Source: Gammaproteobacteria bacterium (lineage in GTDB: Bacteria > Pseudomonadota > Gammaproteobacteria > JADZEE01). From it: DNA of 51,077 bases. Within the stretch, counting starts at the first letter, position 1. The number at the start of each line of letters is the position of its first letter. This document shows positions 33,446-41,816 of this stretch, in pieces. A program made the position numbers and the translations under genes. Below the pieces are notes generated by a model, which did no database searches, had not been told where the DNA came from, and worked only from the letters and a program-made list of their open reading frames with translations. The stretch spans positions 1 through 51,077 of the forward strand of contig JADZEE010000005.1 in NCBI GenBank assembly GCA_020850735.1, given 5' to 3'.

Positions 33446-35899
33446 TCAGCGCCGCTCGGGATCGTCGTCGACCTGCGATGGCATGACCGTGCGGTCCGCG
33501 TCGTCGTCCTCGGGCATCTGTTCGGGCAGGATCGTGCGGTCACCTTCGTCGTCCACGGCCACACTGTCGATACGGGTTGCGTTGACGAAATCGTCGAGGC
33601 TCATTTCCTCGTCGGCGCCGTCGGTCGCGGGCTCCGCTGGCAGCGTGGTACCGGCCGGCGCGTCCGCCATCATGGTCGGCGCCTCCGTGTCCAGGTCCGG
33701 CGCCGCGGCCGGCGCTGCTTCCACACTCCCCGCCGGCGCGGCCGGCGCGCCCGGGAACCAGGTGGGGTCCTCGGAACCGAGCACGGGCGGCGGCGCGGTG
33801 CGGGTCGGCAGGCTGCCGGCCTCGAACAGCGAGGTGCTGATGAAATCGTCGAGATTCGCGTCCGCCGCCGGTGGCGACTGCGCGCCGCGATCGGCGTCCG
33901 ATCCGAAGGTATCGGTCTCGATGAAACTGTCGAGCGTCGCGTCGCCGGCGTCGGGACGCACGACCGTCTCCTCCTCGTGGAAGTCCTGCGCCGGCGCCGC
34001 GCCCGCGTCCGCGGCCAGCGATGGCGGCTGGTCCAGCACCGCCGTGCCGCGCTCGTGCGGATCCGTGGCCAGCGGCGGCTGGTCCAGCACCACCGTGCCG
34101 CGCTCGTGCGGATCCGCTGCCAGCGGCGGCTGGTCCAGCACCACCGTGCCGCGCTCGTGCGGATCCGGTTCGCCGCCGGCGGCGGGTGATGCGGGCTGCG
34201 CATCCTCCTCCGGCGCCACGCCCGTGTCGTCCTCGTCCCACAATGACGCGGCGCTGGCCTGCGCATCCGCGTCATCTCCGCCCAGGTCGAAACCCTCGAT
34301 CGGTTCTTCAGCAGGCGCCGCGTCGGCCACAGCACGTCGATAGGACGCCGGCATCACTGTCTTGAGATCGTTGATTTCGATCTCGATGCCCTGGGGCCGC
34401 GGACCGTCGCCCTCGTCGTCGTCCTCGTCGTCGTCCTCATCGCCGCCGGCGTGGACGCCGGTGATGTCGATGAAGTCCGAATCGTCCTCGCCACCGGCCA
34501 GCTCATCGGCGCTCACCTCTTCGGTGGCGTCGCCGACCGCCGCGGCTGCCGCGACGGCCCCGAGATCCGCCGGCGCGCGGGCCACGACGGTCTTGTCGAG
34601 GGTATCGGTCCCGGACGGTTTGGAGTACACCGTCTTGCCGGAATCCGCGAGCTCCGGGACGACGAACTCGAACTCGAAGTTGTGCAGGCGAACGCGGTCG
34701 CCGTGCTTCAGACGCTGTTCGCCCGTGACCTGCAGGCCGTTGACGTAGGTACCGTTGACACTGCCCTGATCGATGATCCAGAAAGAGAAGTCCTTGTACT
34801 CGATGAGCGAATGCCGGCGCCCGATGGTGGACTGGTTGACGACGATGTAGTCGAGATCACGATCCGAGCCGGCGACACGGCCGATCATCACCGGTTTGGC
34901 ACCGATCTCGTAGGCCGGATCGCGGGTGATGCCGTGCACGTCGTTCAGGTAGGCCCTGGGCACGTACTTCGGCCCCCCCGGGGCGGCGCTAGCTCCACGC
35001 CGGCGCAGCAGCAGCACGATCACCACCGCCAGTACCAGTACGCCTGCGGCGAGCACGGCCAGCAGCAGCAGTCCCTGGCGCTCCTCAGCGGCCGTCGGCG
35101 GCGGCGGCACGATCACGACGGTACCGGGCGGCGCCTCTTCCGGCGGCGGCGGTTCAGCCATCGCGGGCGGCGCTACCGTCGTCGCCGGCTCGGCCGGCAC
35201 CACGGGTTCGGGCGGCGGCTCCGGTGCCGGCTTGGGTTTGGGCGTGGCCAGGATCTCGTTGATGCGCGCGAACACGCCGACGAGATCCTCGGGCGCGAGC
35301 GCCCGGAAATACGAGCCGCCGGTGCGCCGCGCGAGCGACTGGATGAGGAAGAAGTCGGCGTTCTCGGTAAACGCGATGCCGAAGATGTGGATCCCCGCGT
35401 CGGCGGCCTCGGCCGCCAGATCCTCGCGCAGCCAGCGGGATTTCTCCGCGTCCAGCTCGGCGACACCGGTGTCGACGATGCCGTCGGTCATGAAGATGAT
35501 GACCTTCTCGACGTCGGGCCGGCCGGCATTTTTCAGATCGTAAATCGCGCGCTCGATCGCCGCCGGGCTGTCGGTGAGCTTGCCGCGGTAGTCGATCTGG
35601 TCGAGGCTCGCGAGCAGCCGTGCGCGATGCTCGTCGCTCACCTCGGCCAGCGGCACGGCGACGTTCACCTTCTGATCGAAGAGGATGATTTGCGCGTGCG
35701 TCTGCAACTGCAGACCCTCGATGAAGCCGGTGACGGCCTGGCGGGCGAGGAATCCGGGATCGTTCTTTTTCATGCTGCCCGAATTGTCGAGCACCAGCAC
35801 GACGTCCCTGGGCGGGGGTGCAGCGTCCTCGGCCCGTGGCTGCGCGACGGCGAGCAGGATCAGGTACAGGACGGCGACGGATGCGAGCAGGTTTCTCAT
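33446..35899 (-). CDS. Membrane von Willebrand factor A / FHA domain protein with T-V motif tail
   Basis: 817 residues. A signal-like hydrophobic N-terminus (MRNLLASVAVLYLILLAVAQ), an exported vWA domain (about 32-225) with MIDAS residues DNSGSM and MTDG, a proline-rich linker, a transmembrane helix (about 290-315, LLLLAVLAAGVLVLAVVIVL), then a cytoplasmic FHA domain (about 345-425: IGRVAGSDRDLDYIVVNQST, GRRHSLIEY, SVNGTYVNG). The remaining ~390 residues are acidic and disordered, and carry repeated T-V motifs: KTVYSK, KTVVARAP, KTVMPAS, three GT[VA]VLDQPP, ETVVRPD, RTILPEQ and RTVMPSQ. FHA domains bind phosphothreonine, so self-binding or partner binding after phosphorylation is plausible. 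Start at ATG 35899; no kinase gene is nearby. Function not known. Confidence 0.9.
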   Translation of the reverse strand: MRNLLASVAVLYLILLAVAQPRAEDAAPPPRDVVLVLDNSGSMKKNDPGFLARQAVTGFIEGLQLQTHAQIILFDQKVNVAVPLAEVSDEHRARLLASLDQIDYRGKLTDSPAAIERAIYDLKNAGRPDVEKVIIFMTDGIVDTGVAELDAEKSRWLREDLAAEAADAGIHIFGIAFTENADFFLIQSLARRTGGSYFRALAPEDLVGVFARINEILATPKPKPAPEPPPEPVVPAEPATTVAPPAMAEPPPPEEAPPGTVVIVPPPPTAAEERQGLLLLAVLAAGVLVLAVVIVLLLRRRGASAAPGGPKYVPRAYLNDVHGITRDPAYEIGAKPVMIGRVAGSDRDLDYIVVNQSTIGRRHSLIEYKDFSFWIIDQGSVNGTYVNGLQVTGEQRLKHGDRVRLHNFEFEFVVPELADSGKTVYSKPSGTDTLDKTVVARAPADLGAVAAAAAVGDATEEVSADELAGGEDDSDFIDITGVHAGGDEDDDEDDDEGDGPRPQGIEIEINDLKTVMPASYRRAVADAAPAEEPIEGFDLGGDDADAQASAASLWDEDDTGVAPEEDAQPASPAAGGEPDPHERGTVVLDQPPLAADPHERGTVVLDQPPLATDPHERGTAVLDQPPSLAADAGAAPAQDFHEEETVVRPDAGDATLDSFIETDTFGSDADRGAQSPPAADANLDDFISTSLFEAGSLPTRTAPPPVLGSEDPTWFPGAPAAPAGSVEAAPAAAPDLDTEAPTMMADAPAGTTLPAEPATDGADEEMSLDDFVNATRIDSVAVDDEGDRTILPEQMPEDDDADRTVMPSQVDDDPERR
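34023..34166 (-). repeat. In-frame 51-bp triplication inside the vWA-FHA gene
   Basis: Three 51-bp units encode DPHERGTVVLDQPPLAA, DPHERGTVVLDQPPLAT and DPHERGTAVLDQPP. The DNA units are nearly identical, which points to a recent expansion. Each adds one T-V motif to the tail, although the third has A in place of V. Confidence 0.92.
34405..34446 (-). repeat. Asp/Glu-coding trinucleotide tract
   Basis: A CGTCGTCCTCGTCG-type tract encodes the acidic run GGDEDDDEDDDEGDG in the vWA-FHA tail. Such tracts may vary in length by slippage. Confidence 0.6.
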
Positions 35900-35988
35900 G
35901 AGCCTCGGCAGGGCCGGTTCGGCGGGCGGAAATCCATTATTGCCCATCGGCCGCGGCGATAAAACCGCTCGCGGGCACCGCCCCGCCG

Positions 35989-36831
35989 CTAGGATACCGG
36001 CGCGGGGCCGACGGCGATCGGTCGGGTCGGATCACGGCACCATTCGCTCCAGGAACCCGCGTACAGGCGCGCGTCGCCGAGCCCGGCATGCGCCAGCGCC
36101 AGCAGATCGTGGCAGGCGGTGACGCCCGAGCCACAATAGAATACGACCTCGTGGACAGGGGTATCTCCGAGCAGTTGCAGATAGTGCTCGCGCAGGGTCG
36201 CGGCGGGCAGAAAGCGCCCGTCGGCACCGAGATTGTCGCGGCAATAGCGGTTGCGGGCGCCCGGAATATGCCCGGCCACGGGATCGAGCGGCTCGTGCTC
36301 GCCGCGATAGCGCGCCGGATCCCGGGCGTCGACGAGCAGCGGCGCGGCGAGCACCTGGTCGACCGTGACGACCCGGTCCGCCTGCGGCTCACCCTCGAAG
36401 CGGCGCGCCACGGGCTGCACCTCGCCCGTTTGCACGCTGCCGCCGGCGGCGCGCCACGCCGGCCAGCCACCGTCGAGCACCGCCACGGCCGCGTGATCCA
36501 TGTACCGCAGCAGCCACCACAGGCGCCCGGCGAACAGACCGCCGCCCGCATCGCAGGCGACCACCTGTACGCCCGGCCCGATACCCAGGCGGCCGAAAGT
36601 CTGCGCCAGCGCCGGTGGCGACGGCAGCGGGTGCCGGCCGCTGGCGGGCCCGCGCGGACCGCTGAGATCGTGATCGAGATGCGTGTAGACCGCGCCGGGC
36701 ACGTGCCCGGCCAGGTACCCGCGCCGTCCGGCCTCGGGTTGCGCGAGATCGAAGCGACAGTCGACCACGACCCAGTCGGGCCGGCCGAGCGCCGCCGCGA
36801 GTGTGGCGCAATCGATCAGGGTCGTATGCAC
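35989..36831 (-). CDS. sseA: 3-mercaptopyruvate sulfurtransferase
   Basis: Two-domain rhodanese-type enzyme, 280 residues (E. coli SseA 281). The active-site loop is CGSGVTA with C233; CGSGVTA rather than CRKGVTA indicates the mercaptopyruvate class rather than thiosulfate sulfurtransferase. Other family segments are VVDCRFDLAQPEAGRRGYLA, GHVPGAVYTHLDHDLSGP, DGGWPAWRAAGG and DPVAGHIPGARN. The start is GTG 36831 (VHTTLIDCATL); no ATG is available in the correct place. The open frame continues far upstream through the divergent aminopeptidase gene but that is antisense. It can supply sulfane sulfur to acceptors, possibly the MoeB-type system at 49.6 kb (inference). Confidence 0.93.
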   Translation of the reverse strand: MHTTLIDCATLAAALGRPDWVVVDCRFDLAQPEAGRRGYLAGHVPGAVYTHLDHDLSGPRGPASGRHPLPSPPALAQTFGRLGIGPGVQVVACDAGGGLFAGRLWWLLRYMDHAAVAVLDGGWPAWRAAGGSVQTGEVQPVARRFEGEPQADRVVTVDQVLAAPLLVDARDPARYRGEHEPLDPVAGHIPGARNRYCRDNLGADGRFLPAATLREHYLQLLGDTPVHEVVFYCGSGVTACHDLLALAHAGLGDARLYAGSWSEWCRDPTRPIAVGPAPVS

Positions 36832-36909
36832 GCGGGAGCCGGGAACGATTCTGCCTCGTCGGACACGCACGGTACTGTACCGGCGCCGCCCCGGCGGCGC
36901 CACGCACGG

Positions 36910-37971
36910 GTGCGGACGGCCCGGCGGCGCCTGCTGCGCAACGCGGCCGTACTCGTGCTGGCCGGGATCCTCGCCGGCTGCGGCACGCTGGGCTATCTCG
37001 GCCAGGCGGCGCGCGGGCAGCTGGAGATCCTCGCCCGGCGCCGGCCCGTCGCCACCGTCATCGCCGATCCCGGCACGCCACCGGCTGTCGCCGGCCGCTT
37101 GCGCAAGGTGCAGGAGCTGCGGCGCTTCGCGACCACGGCGCTGGCGCTGCCGGACAACGGCAGCTATACCGGTTACTCCGCGCTCGGACGCGAATATGTG
37201 GTCTGGAACGTGTTCGCCACACCGGAGCTCTCGCTGGAGCCGCAGCGCTGGTGCTACCTCGTCGCCGGCTGCTTCGATTACCGCGGCTATTTCGCCGAAG
37301 CCGATGCGCACCGCCTCGCCGGCCGGCTCGCGGCCGGCGGTAACGACGTCTACATCGGCGGTGTGGCCGCCTACTCCACGCTCGGCTGGTTCGACGACCC
37401 CGTCCTGGACACGATGCTGCGCTACGACGACGAACGGCTCGCGCGCGTCATCTTCCACGAGCTTGCCCACGAGCGCCTGTACGTCCGGGGCGACACGGCG
37501 TTCAACGAAGCGTTCGCCACCGTCGTCGCCGAGCACGGCGTGCGCCGCTGGGCCGGGCGCCTGGCGCCGGAGGCGGCAGCAGCCGCACGCAGCGCCGGCC
37601 TGCGCGACCAGTCGTTCGTCGATCTGGTGCTCGCGGCGCGTGCGCGGCTCGAGCGGCTCTACGCGCAGCCGGCGGACGCGGACGCGCTGCGCGCCGGCAA
37701 GCGCCGCGAGTTCGACCGCCTCGTTCGCGACTACCAGGCCTGGCGAGCGCACTGGAACGACTACGACGGCTACGATGACTGGATATACGGCACACTGAAT
37801 AATGCGAAGCTCGCGGCTGTGGCCAGCTATCATGAACAGGTACCGGCCTTCGAGCGGCTGCTCGCCGACGCGGGCGGCGACCTGGTTCGCTTCTATGCCG
37901 CTGTCGAGGCTGTCGCCGCGCTGCCCGGGGCGGCACGGAACGCGCGCATGCGGGAGCTGGCCGCGCACTGA
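36910..37971 (+). CDS. Zinc aminopeptidase lipoprotein (DUF2265/Aminopep family)
   Basis: 353 residues. N-terminal lipoprotein signal: positively charged start, LVLAGILAGC with lipid-anchored C24. The metalloprotease motif HELAH (H183, E184, H187) is in RVIFHELAHERLYV, followed by FNEAFATVVAEHG with the third zinc ligand. A conserved WCYLVAGCFDYRGYF segment and a C-terminal helical tail are typical of the predicted aminopeptidase family. Start taken as GTG 36910 (VRTARRRLL), which puts the lipobox at the normal distance; an ATG at 36826 is the alternative and would overlap the divergent sseA start. Substrate not known. Confidence 0.88.
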   Translation: MRTARRRLLRNAAVLVLAGILAGCGTLGYLGQAARGQLEILARRRPVATVIADPGTPPAVAGRLRKVQELRRFATTALALPDNGSYTGYSALGREYVVWNVFATPELSLEPQRWCYLVAGCFDYRGYFAEADAHRLAGRLAAGGNDVYIGGVAAYSTLGWFDDPVLDTMLRYDDERLARVIFHELAHERLYVRGDTAFNEAFATVVAEHGVRRWAGRLAPEAAAAARSAGLRDQSFVDLVLAARARLERLYAQPADADALRAGKRREFDRLVRDYQAWRAHWNDYDGYDDWIYGTLNNAKLAAVASYHEQVPAFERLLADAGGDLVRFYAAVEAVAALPGAARNARMRELAAH

Positions 37972-38043
37972 CGGCCGGCGTCCGGGGTGGCCCGGCAGCC
38001 ACGACGGCGGCCGTACCGGGGTGATGCCGATGCGGGAAGTGCA

Positions 38044-38727
38044 ATGAAATCGCCACGGCTGTGGACACTGGCCTGCGCCGTGCTGCTGGCCACGCCCGCG
38101 GGGTCCGCACCGCCGGGTGCCGATCCCGGGCTGCGTCCCGGCGTGCTGCTGGTCGCGGCAGAACAGCTCGTCGATCTGAATTTCACCCGCGCGGTCGTAC
38201 TGATCCTCGATTACGGCCCCGGCGGTGCACTCGGGATCGTCGTCAATCGCCCGACCACCGTTGCCGTCGCGACGGTGCTGGAAGCGATCCCCGAGGCGCA
38301 GGATTACACCGGGGAGCTGTTCATCGGCGGCCCCATCGACGTGCCGGTCACACGGGTGCTGGCACGCGCCGACGCGCCGCCGCCGGCGAGCCGGGAAGTC
38401 GTGCCGGGCGTACATTACCTCGATGCGGTGGCGACCGTGCAGGCGCTGCTGCGCGACGGTGCCAGCCGCGCCAGTTTGCGTTTTTATGCCGGTTACGCCG
38501 GCTGGAGCCCCGGTCAGCTCGACGTTGAAGTCGGGCGTGGCGACTGGGCCGTGCTCGCCGGCGACGCCGCCAGCGTGTTCACGCCCGATCCAGCCGGGCT
38601 GTGGCGGCAACTCCATGAGCGCAGCCGGCAGCGCTGGGCCGCCGGCCCGTGCGGCCCGCTGGCGGCGTGCGACCTGCTTCACGCTTTCGCCTCGCACGCG
38701 GCGGCCCTGCCGGTGCGCGACCGTTAG
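38044..38727 (+). CDS. Exported YqgE/AlgH-like protein
   Basis: 227 residues: a signal peptide (MKSPRLWTLACAVLLATPAG, cleavage near residue 22) followed by a YqgE/AlgH fold (LRPGVLLVAAEQLVDLNFTR, VVLILDYGPGGALGIVVNRP, LFIGGPIDVP, LRFYAGYAGWSPGQLDVEV). Classical YqgE is about 187 residues and cytosolic, so the signal peptide and a longer C-terminus (FTPDPAGLWRQLHERS) make this a secreted variant. Start at ATG 38044 with GGGAAG upstream. It follows the aminopeptidase lipoprotein by 72 bp. The family's molecular role is not established. Confidence 0.85.
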   Translation: MKSPRLWTLACAVLLATPAGSAPPGADPGLRPGVLLVAAEQLVDLNFTRAVVLILDYGPGGALGIVVNRPTTVAVATVLEAIPEAQDYTGELFIGGPIDVPVTRVLARADAPPPASREVVPGVHYLDAVATVQALLRDGASRASLRFYAGYAGWSPGQLDVEVGRGDWAVLAGDAASVFTPDPAGLWRQLHERSRQRWAAGPCGPLAACDLLHAFASHAAALPVRDR

Positions 38728-38825
38728 ACTGCCCGGTGCAGCAGTCCATAACGCCCCCCGGGTCACGCGGTGTAGAATTCGCACGCCAGGGACTGGACAC
38801 GACAACCGACGGGCGGTCAGCAGCT

Positions 38826-39737
38826 ATGTTCACCAAGCTCTTCGCCAAACCACTCACGCTCAGGATCGCCGGCCAGGATCTCAGCTTCAACACCCTGGCC
38901 GAATTCGAGTTCGCGCTCGCCGGTCGCACGGAAGTGCCGGCACGCAAGCTTACCGACCTGCTCGATCTCAGCCTGCGCGACCTCAAGAGCGAAGCCAAGA
39001 GCATCAAGCACGTCGAAAGACAGTTCGTCGACATTCTCTCCAAGTCCATCGAAAACCAGGAAAGTGTCGGCAAGCACATGAAGAAGCTCGATCCGAAGGT
39101 GTTCTCCCAGGATCACGGCTGGCGCGACATCATGCTCGCGCTCAGGGACAAAGACGAGGACTTCGAGGAGCTGCGACGCGTCGCGCTGGTGAAATACATG
39201 CAGTACCTCACCTCGCGCCAGGAAGTCATCAAGCACACCTATGCGGTGAAGAAGATCACGTCCCGCAAGTCGCTTTCGAAAAGTGAGGAAGCGGACGCCG
39301 ATGCGGCCAACGTGGAGATCGGCAATGGCACGCCGGGCATGCGTGAGACCGTCATTCTCGACTCGGTCGTGCTGCAGCCGGAGTCGAAGAAAAAGGAACG
39401 CTTCGCGCGCCTGCCCAAAGGTGAGGCGATCATCATCGACGTCACCCCCGGCACCACGATCGATCTCATGCTGTCGAAGCATCCTTTCAAGCTCACCATG
39501 ACGGCAAAGGGCATGCGCTTCATCGACGACGACGAAGAGCACGATCTGCAGCACGGCAAGAACATCATCGGCCGCGACACCGTGTGCAACGTGACGGTCA
39601 ACCAGGCTTTTCGCGACGTCTCCCGACTGCACGTCATCATCGAACCGATCGACGAGGAACAGGTCCGCTTCACCGATCTGTCCTCGCACGGCACTTTCCT
39701 GCCGACCGAGCTGTTCGTCGACCAGACTGACTTCTGA
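38826..39737 (+). CDS. C-terminal FHA-domain protein
   Basis: 303 residues, cytoplasmic. The N-terminal ~170 residues are helical and charged (LTDLLDLSLRDLKSEAKSIK, KHVERQFVDILSKSIENQES) without a recognised family. The C-terminal ~70 residues form an FHA-like domain: NIIGRDTVCNVTVNQAFRDV, SRLHVIIEP and SSHGTFLPTELFV. It keeps the GR, S and H positions. The usual NGT becomes HGT, a conservative change near the phosphothreonine-binding loop. A T-V motif occurs between the halves (MRETVILDSVV), resembling those in the vWA-FHA tail. Start at ATG 38826. Partner and function are unknown. Confidence 0.85.
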   Translation: MFTKLFAKPLTLRIAGQDLSFNTLAEFEFALAGRTEVPARKLTDLLDLSLRDLKSEAKSIKHVERQFVDILSKSIENQESVGKHMKKLDPKVFSQDHGWRDIMLALRDKDEDFEELRRVALVKYMQYLTSRQEVIKHTYAVKKITSRKSLSKSEEADADAANVEIGNGTPGMRETVILDSVVLQPESKKKERFARLPKGEAIIIDVTPGTTIDLMLSKHPFKLTMTAKGMRFIDDDEEHDLQHGKNIIGRDTVCNVTVNQAFRDVSRLHVIIEPIDEEQVRFTDLSSHGTFLPTELFVDQTDF

Positions 39738-39792
39738 CACCCGCCGGGCTCGCTGGACGCGCGCCCGAAATGACAGAGTCGACCCGGCGCGT

Positions 39793-39822
39793 GGATTGCC
39801 GCGTCGCGCCTCGCGATGACGG
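39793..39822 (+). repeat. Solitary right arm of the palindromic element
   Basis: GGATTGCCGCGTCGCGCC followed by TCGCGATGACGG is a lone right arm in the gap between the FHA gene and the cysB-like gene. No left arm or tandem array accompanies it. Confidence 0.65.
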
Positions 39823-39870
39823 GGACGGCGGCGAAATCACGGGGGAAATCGCCGGGCCCGCCGTGTCGCT

Positions 39871-40848
<978 letters not shown>

Positions 40849-40871
40849 TTACCTCGTTTGCTTATTCGTTC

Positions 40872-40916
40872 AGAGTCTAAAAATATACGCTTATATTCTT
40901 TTTTATTATAGATAGG
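40872..40916 (-). promoter_or_regulatory. AT-rich cysB promoter region
   Basis: A sharply AT-rich island in an otherwise GC-rich gap. A perfect TATAAT lies at 40905-40910 on the minus strand, about 60-65 bases upstream of the cysB start. No good -35 hexamer at 17 bp. The region with TATATT and AATATA blocks resembles AT-rich CysB-binding sites, so it could serve autoregulation and the divergent permease promoter (inference). Confidence 0.5.
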
Positions 40917-40967
40917 CTCGTCTACAGTGCGCCTCCCTGCCCCATCGCGGGGCGACACGGTGCGTGC

Positions 40968-41222
40968 ATGGATTTCGCCTACACAGTGGCCGGCTTCGTC
41001 GTCGGCACCGATCTCGCGCACGCCGTACCGCGCACTGCGGTCGCGGGACTCGGGCACGTGCACCTGGGGACGGTGGATTTCAGCCTGCTCGCGAGCCTGC
41101 TGCTCGGCTCGCTGCCGGGGATCTGGATCGGCAGCCGCTTCGCGCTGCGCCTGCCGGAGTCGGTACTGCGGCCGGCGCTGGCGAGCATGCTGCTGCTGGT
41201 CGGACTGCGGATGGCGAAATGA
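40968..41222 (+). pseudogene. TauE/SafE permease, C-terminal remnant
   Basis: 84 residues match only the last third of TauE/SafE-family sulfite or sulfonate exporters: GTDLAHAVPRTAVAGLGHVH, LGTVDFSLLASLLLGSLPGI and SVLRPALASMLLLVGLR. A normal member has 240-270 residues and 7-8 helices. The upstream 120 bp are promoter-like, so the first two thirds are gone and this is a truncated gene. Whether the ATG at 40968 is used cannot be told. Its place beside cysB fits a former sulfur-transport gene under CysB control. Confidence 0.8.
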
Positions 41223-41224
41223 AA

Positions 41225-41248
41225 AAAGCCCGCCGGGCGGCGGGCTTT
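41225..41248. terminator. Intrinsic terminator
   Basis: AAAGCCCGCC and GGCGGGCTTT form a perfect 10-bp stem with a 4-base loop, directly after the permease-remnant stop. The reverse strand also ends in an A/T-rich run, so it can serve both the remnant and the minus-strand ydcH gene. Confidence 0.85.
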
Positions 41249-41274
41249 CTCCTCGAACTTCGCTGACGACGACG

Positions 41275-41505
41275 TCAAGCGGTTGCGTGGCTCTGGCGGT
41301 AGTGGGCAATGATGCCCGCCATCTGATCCTTGACCAGCAACTTCTGTTTTTTCAGCTTCTCCACTTCCAGATCGTCCAGCGTCAGCGTTCCGCTGTTCGC
41401 ATGCTGCACCTTGTCTTTCAGCGCGCGATGCTTGTTGAACAGGCGCTTGAACTGATCATCGCTGGCAAGAAGTGTTTCGACGACGTCCTGATCGAATTCG
41501 AACAT
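41275..41505 (-). CDS. ydcH: YdcH family DUF465 protein
   Basis: 76 residues, a small helical hairpin protein: FKRLFNKHRALKDKVQHANS, then LEVEKLKKQKLLVKDQMAGI and IAHYRQ, the DUF465 signature of two helices with a conserved LKKxKLxLKD. Function unknown in the family. Start at ATG 41505 is set by AAGGGGGTG at ideal distance; a longer frame runs to 41709 without family resemblance. It ends close to the intrinsic terminator. Confidence 0.88.
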   Translation of the reverse strand: MFEFDQDVVETLLASDDQFKRLFNKHRALKDKVQHANSGTLTLDDLEVEKLKKQKLLVKDQMAGIIAHYRQSHATA

Positions 41506-41816
41506 GGCACCCCCTTCGGTTGATGGCACACGATGGTGACGGAAGGTTCGGCCGACACTGCAGTCGGCCACGTTCTCGAGGGGACGGAACCTGGTTGCCC
41601 GGGAAGGTTGTCCGGGCGGCCCGCGCGACGCACTGACCGCATGCGTTCCGACGTTCATGGGCATGAAAGGATCGAGCGGACCACGGTTAAAACTTAGATC
41701 ACTGCGCAACGCACCGCAAGGCCTGTCAGCGCCCGGGGGTCCTGATATGATATTTGTTTATAATCATGGTGTTATCAAAAATACGGGGGAGCGCATCGGA
41801 TCCTGCCCGTGAATTA
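41506..41816. other. Intergenic region upstream of ydcH with AT-rich island
   Basis: 311 bp without a gene. An AT-rich block at 41742-41784 (TGATATGATATTTG, TTTATAATCATGG, TTATCAAAAATAC) stands out sharply from its GC-rich surroundings. Promoter-like hexamers occur on both strands, but no -35/-10 pair has good spacing. It may hold a promoter for ydcH with a long leader, or a site for a DNA-bending protein. Confidence 0.5.

Noticed and set aside
36832..38805. Very long minus-strand frame upstream of sseA
   Set aside because: It is antisense to the aminopeptidase and YqgE-like genes, with low-complexity composition; SseA ends its similarity at the GTG start.
41742..41784. Standard sigma-70 promoter for ydcH in the AT-rich island
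   Set aside because: Hexamers such as TTGATA and TATAAA occur but with spacings of about 10 or 20 bases; no acceptable pair was found.
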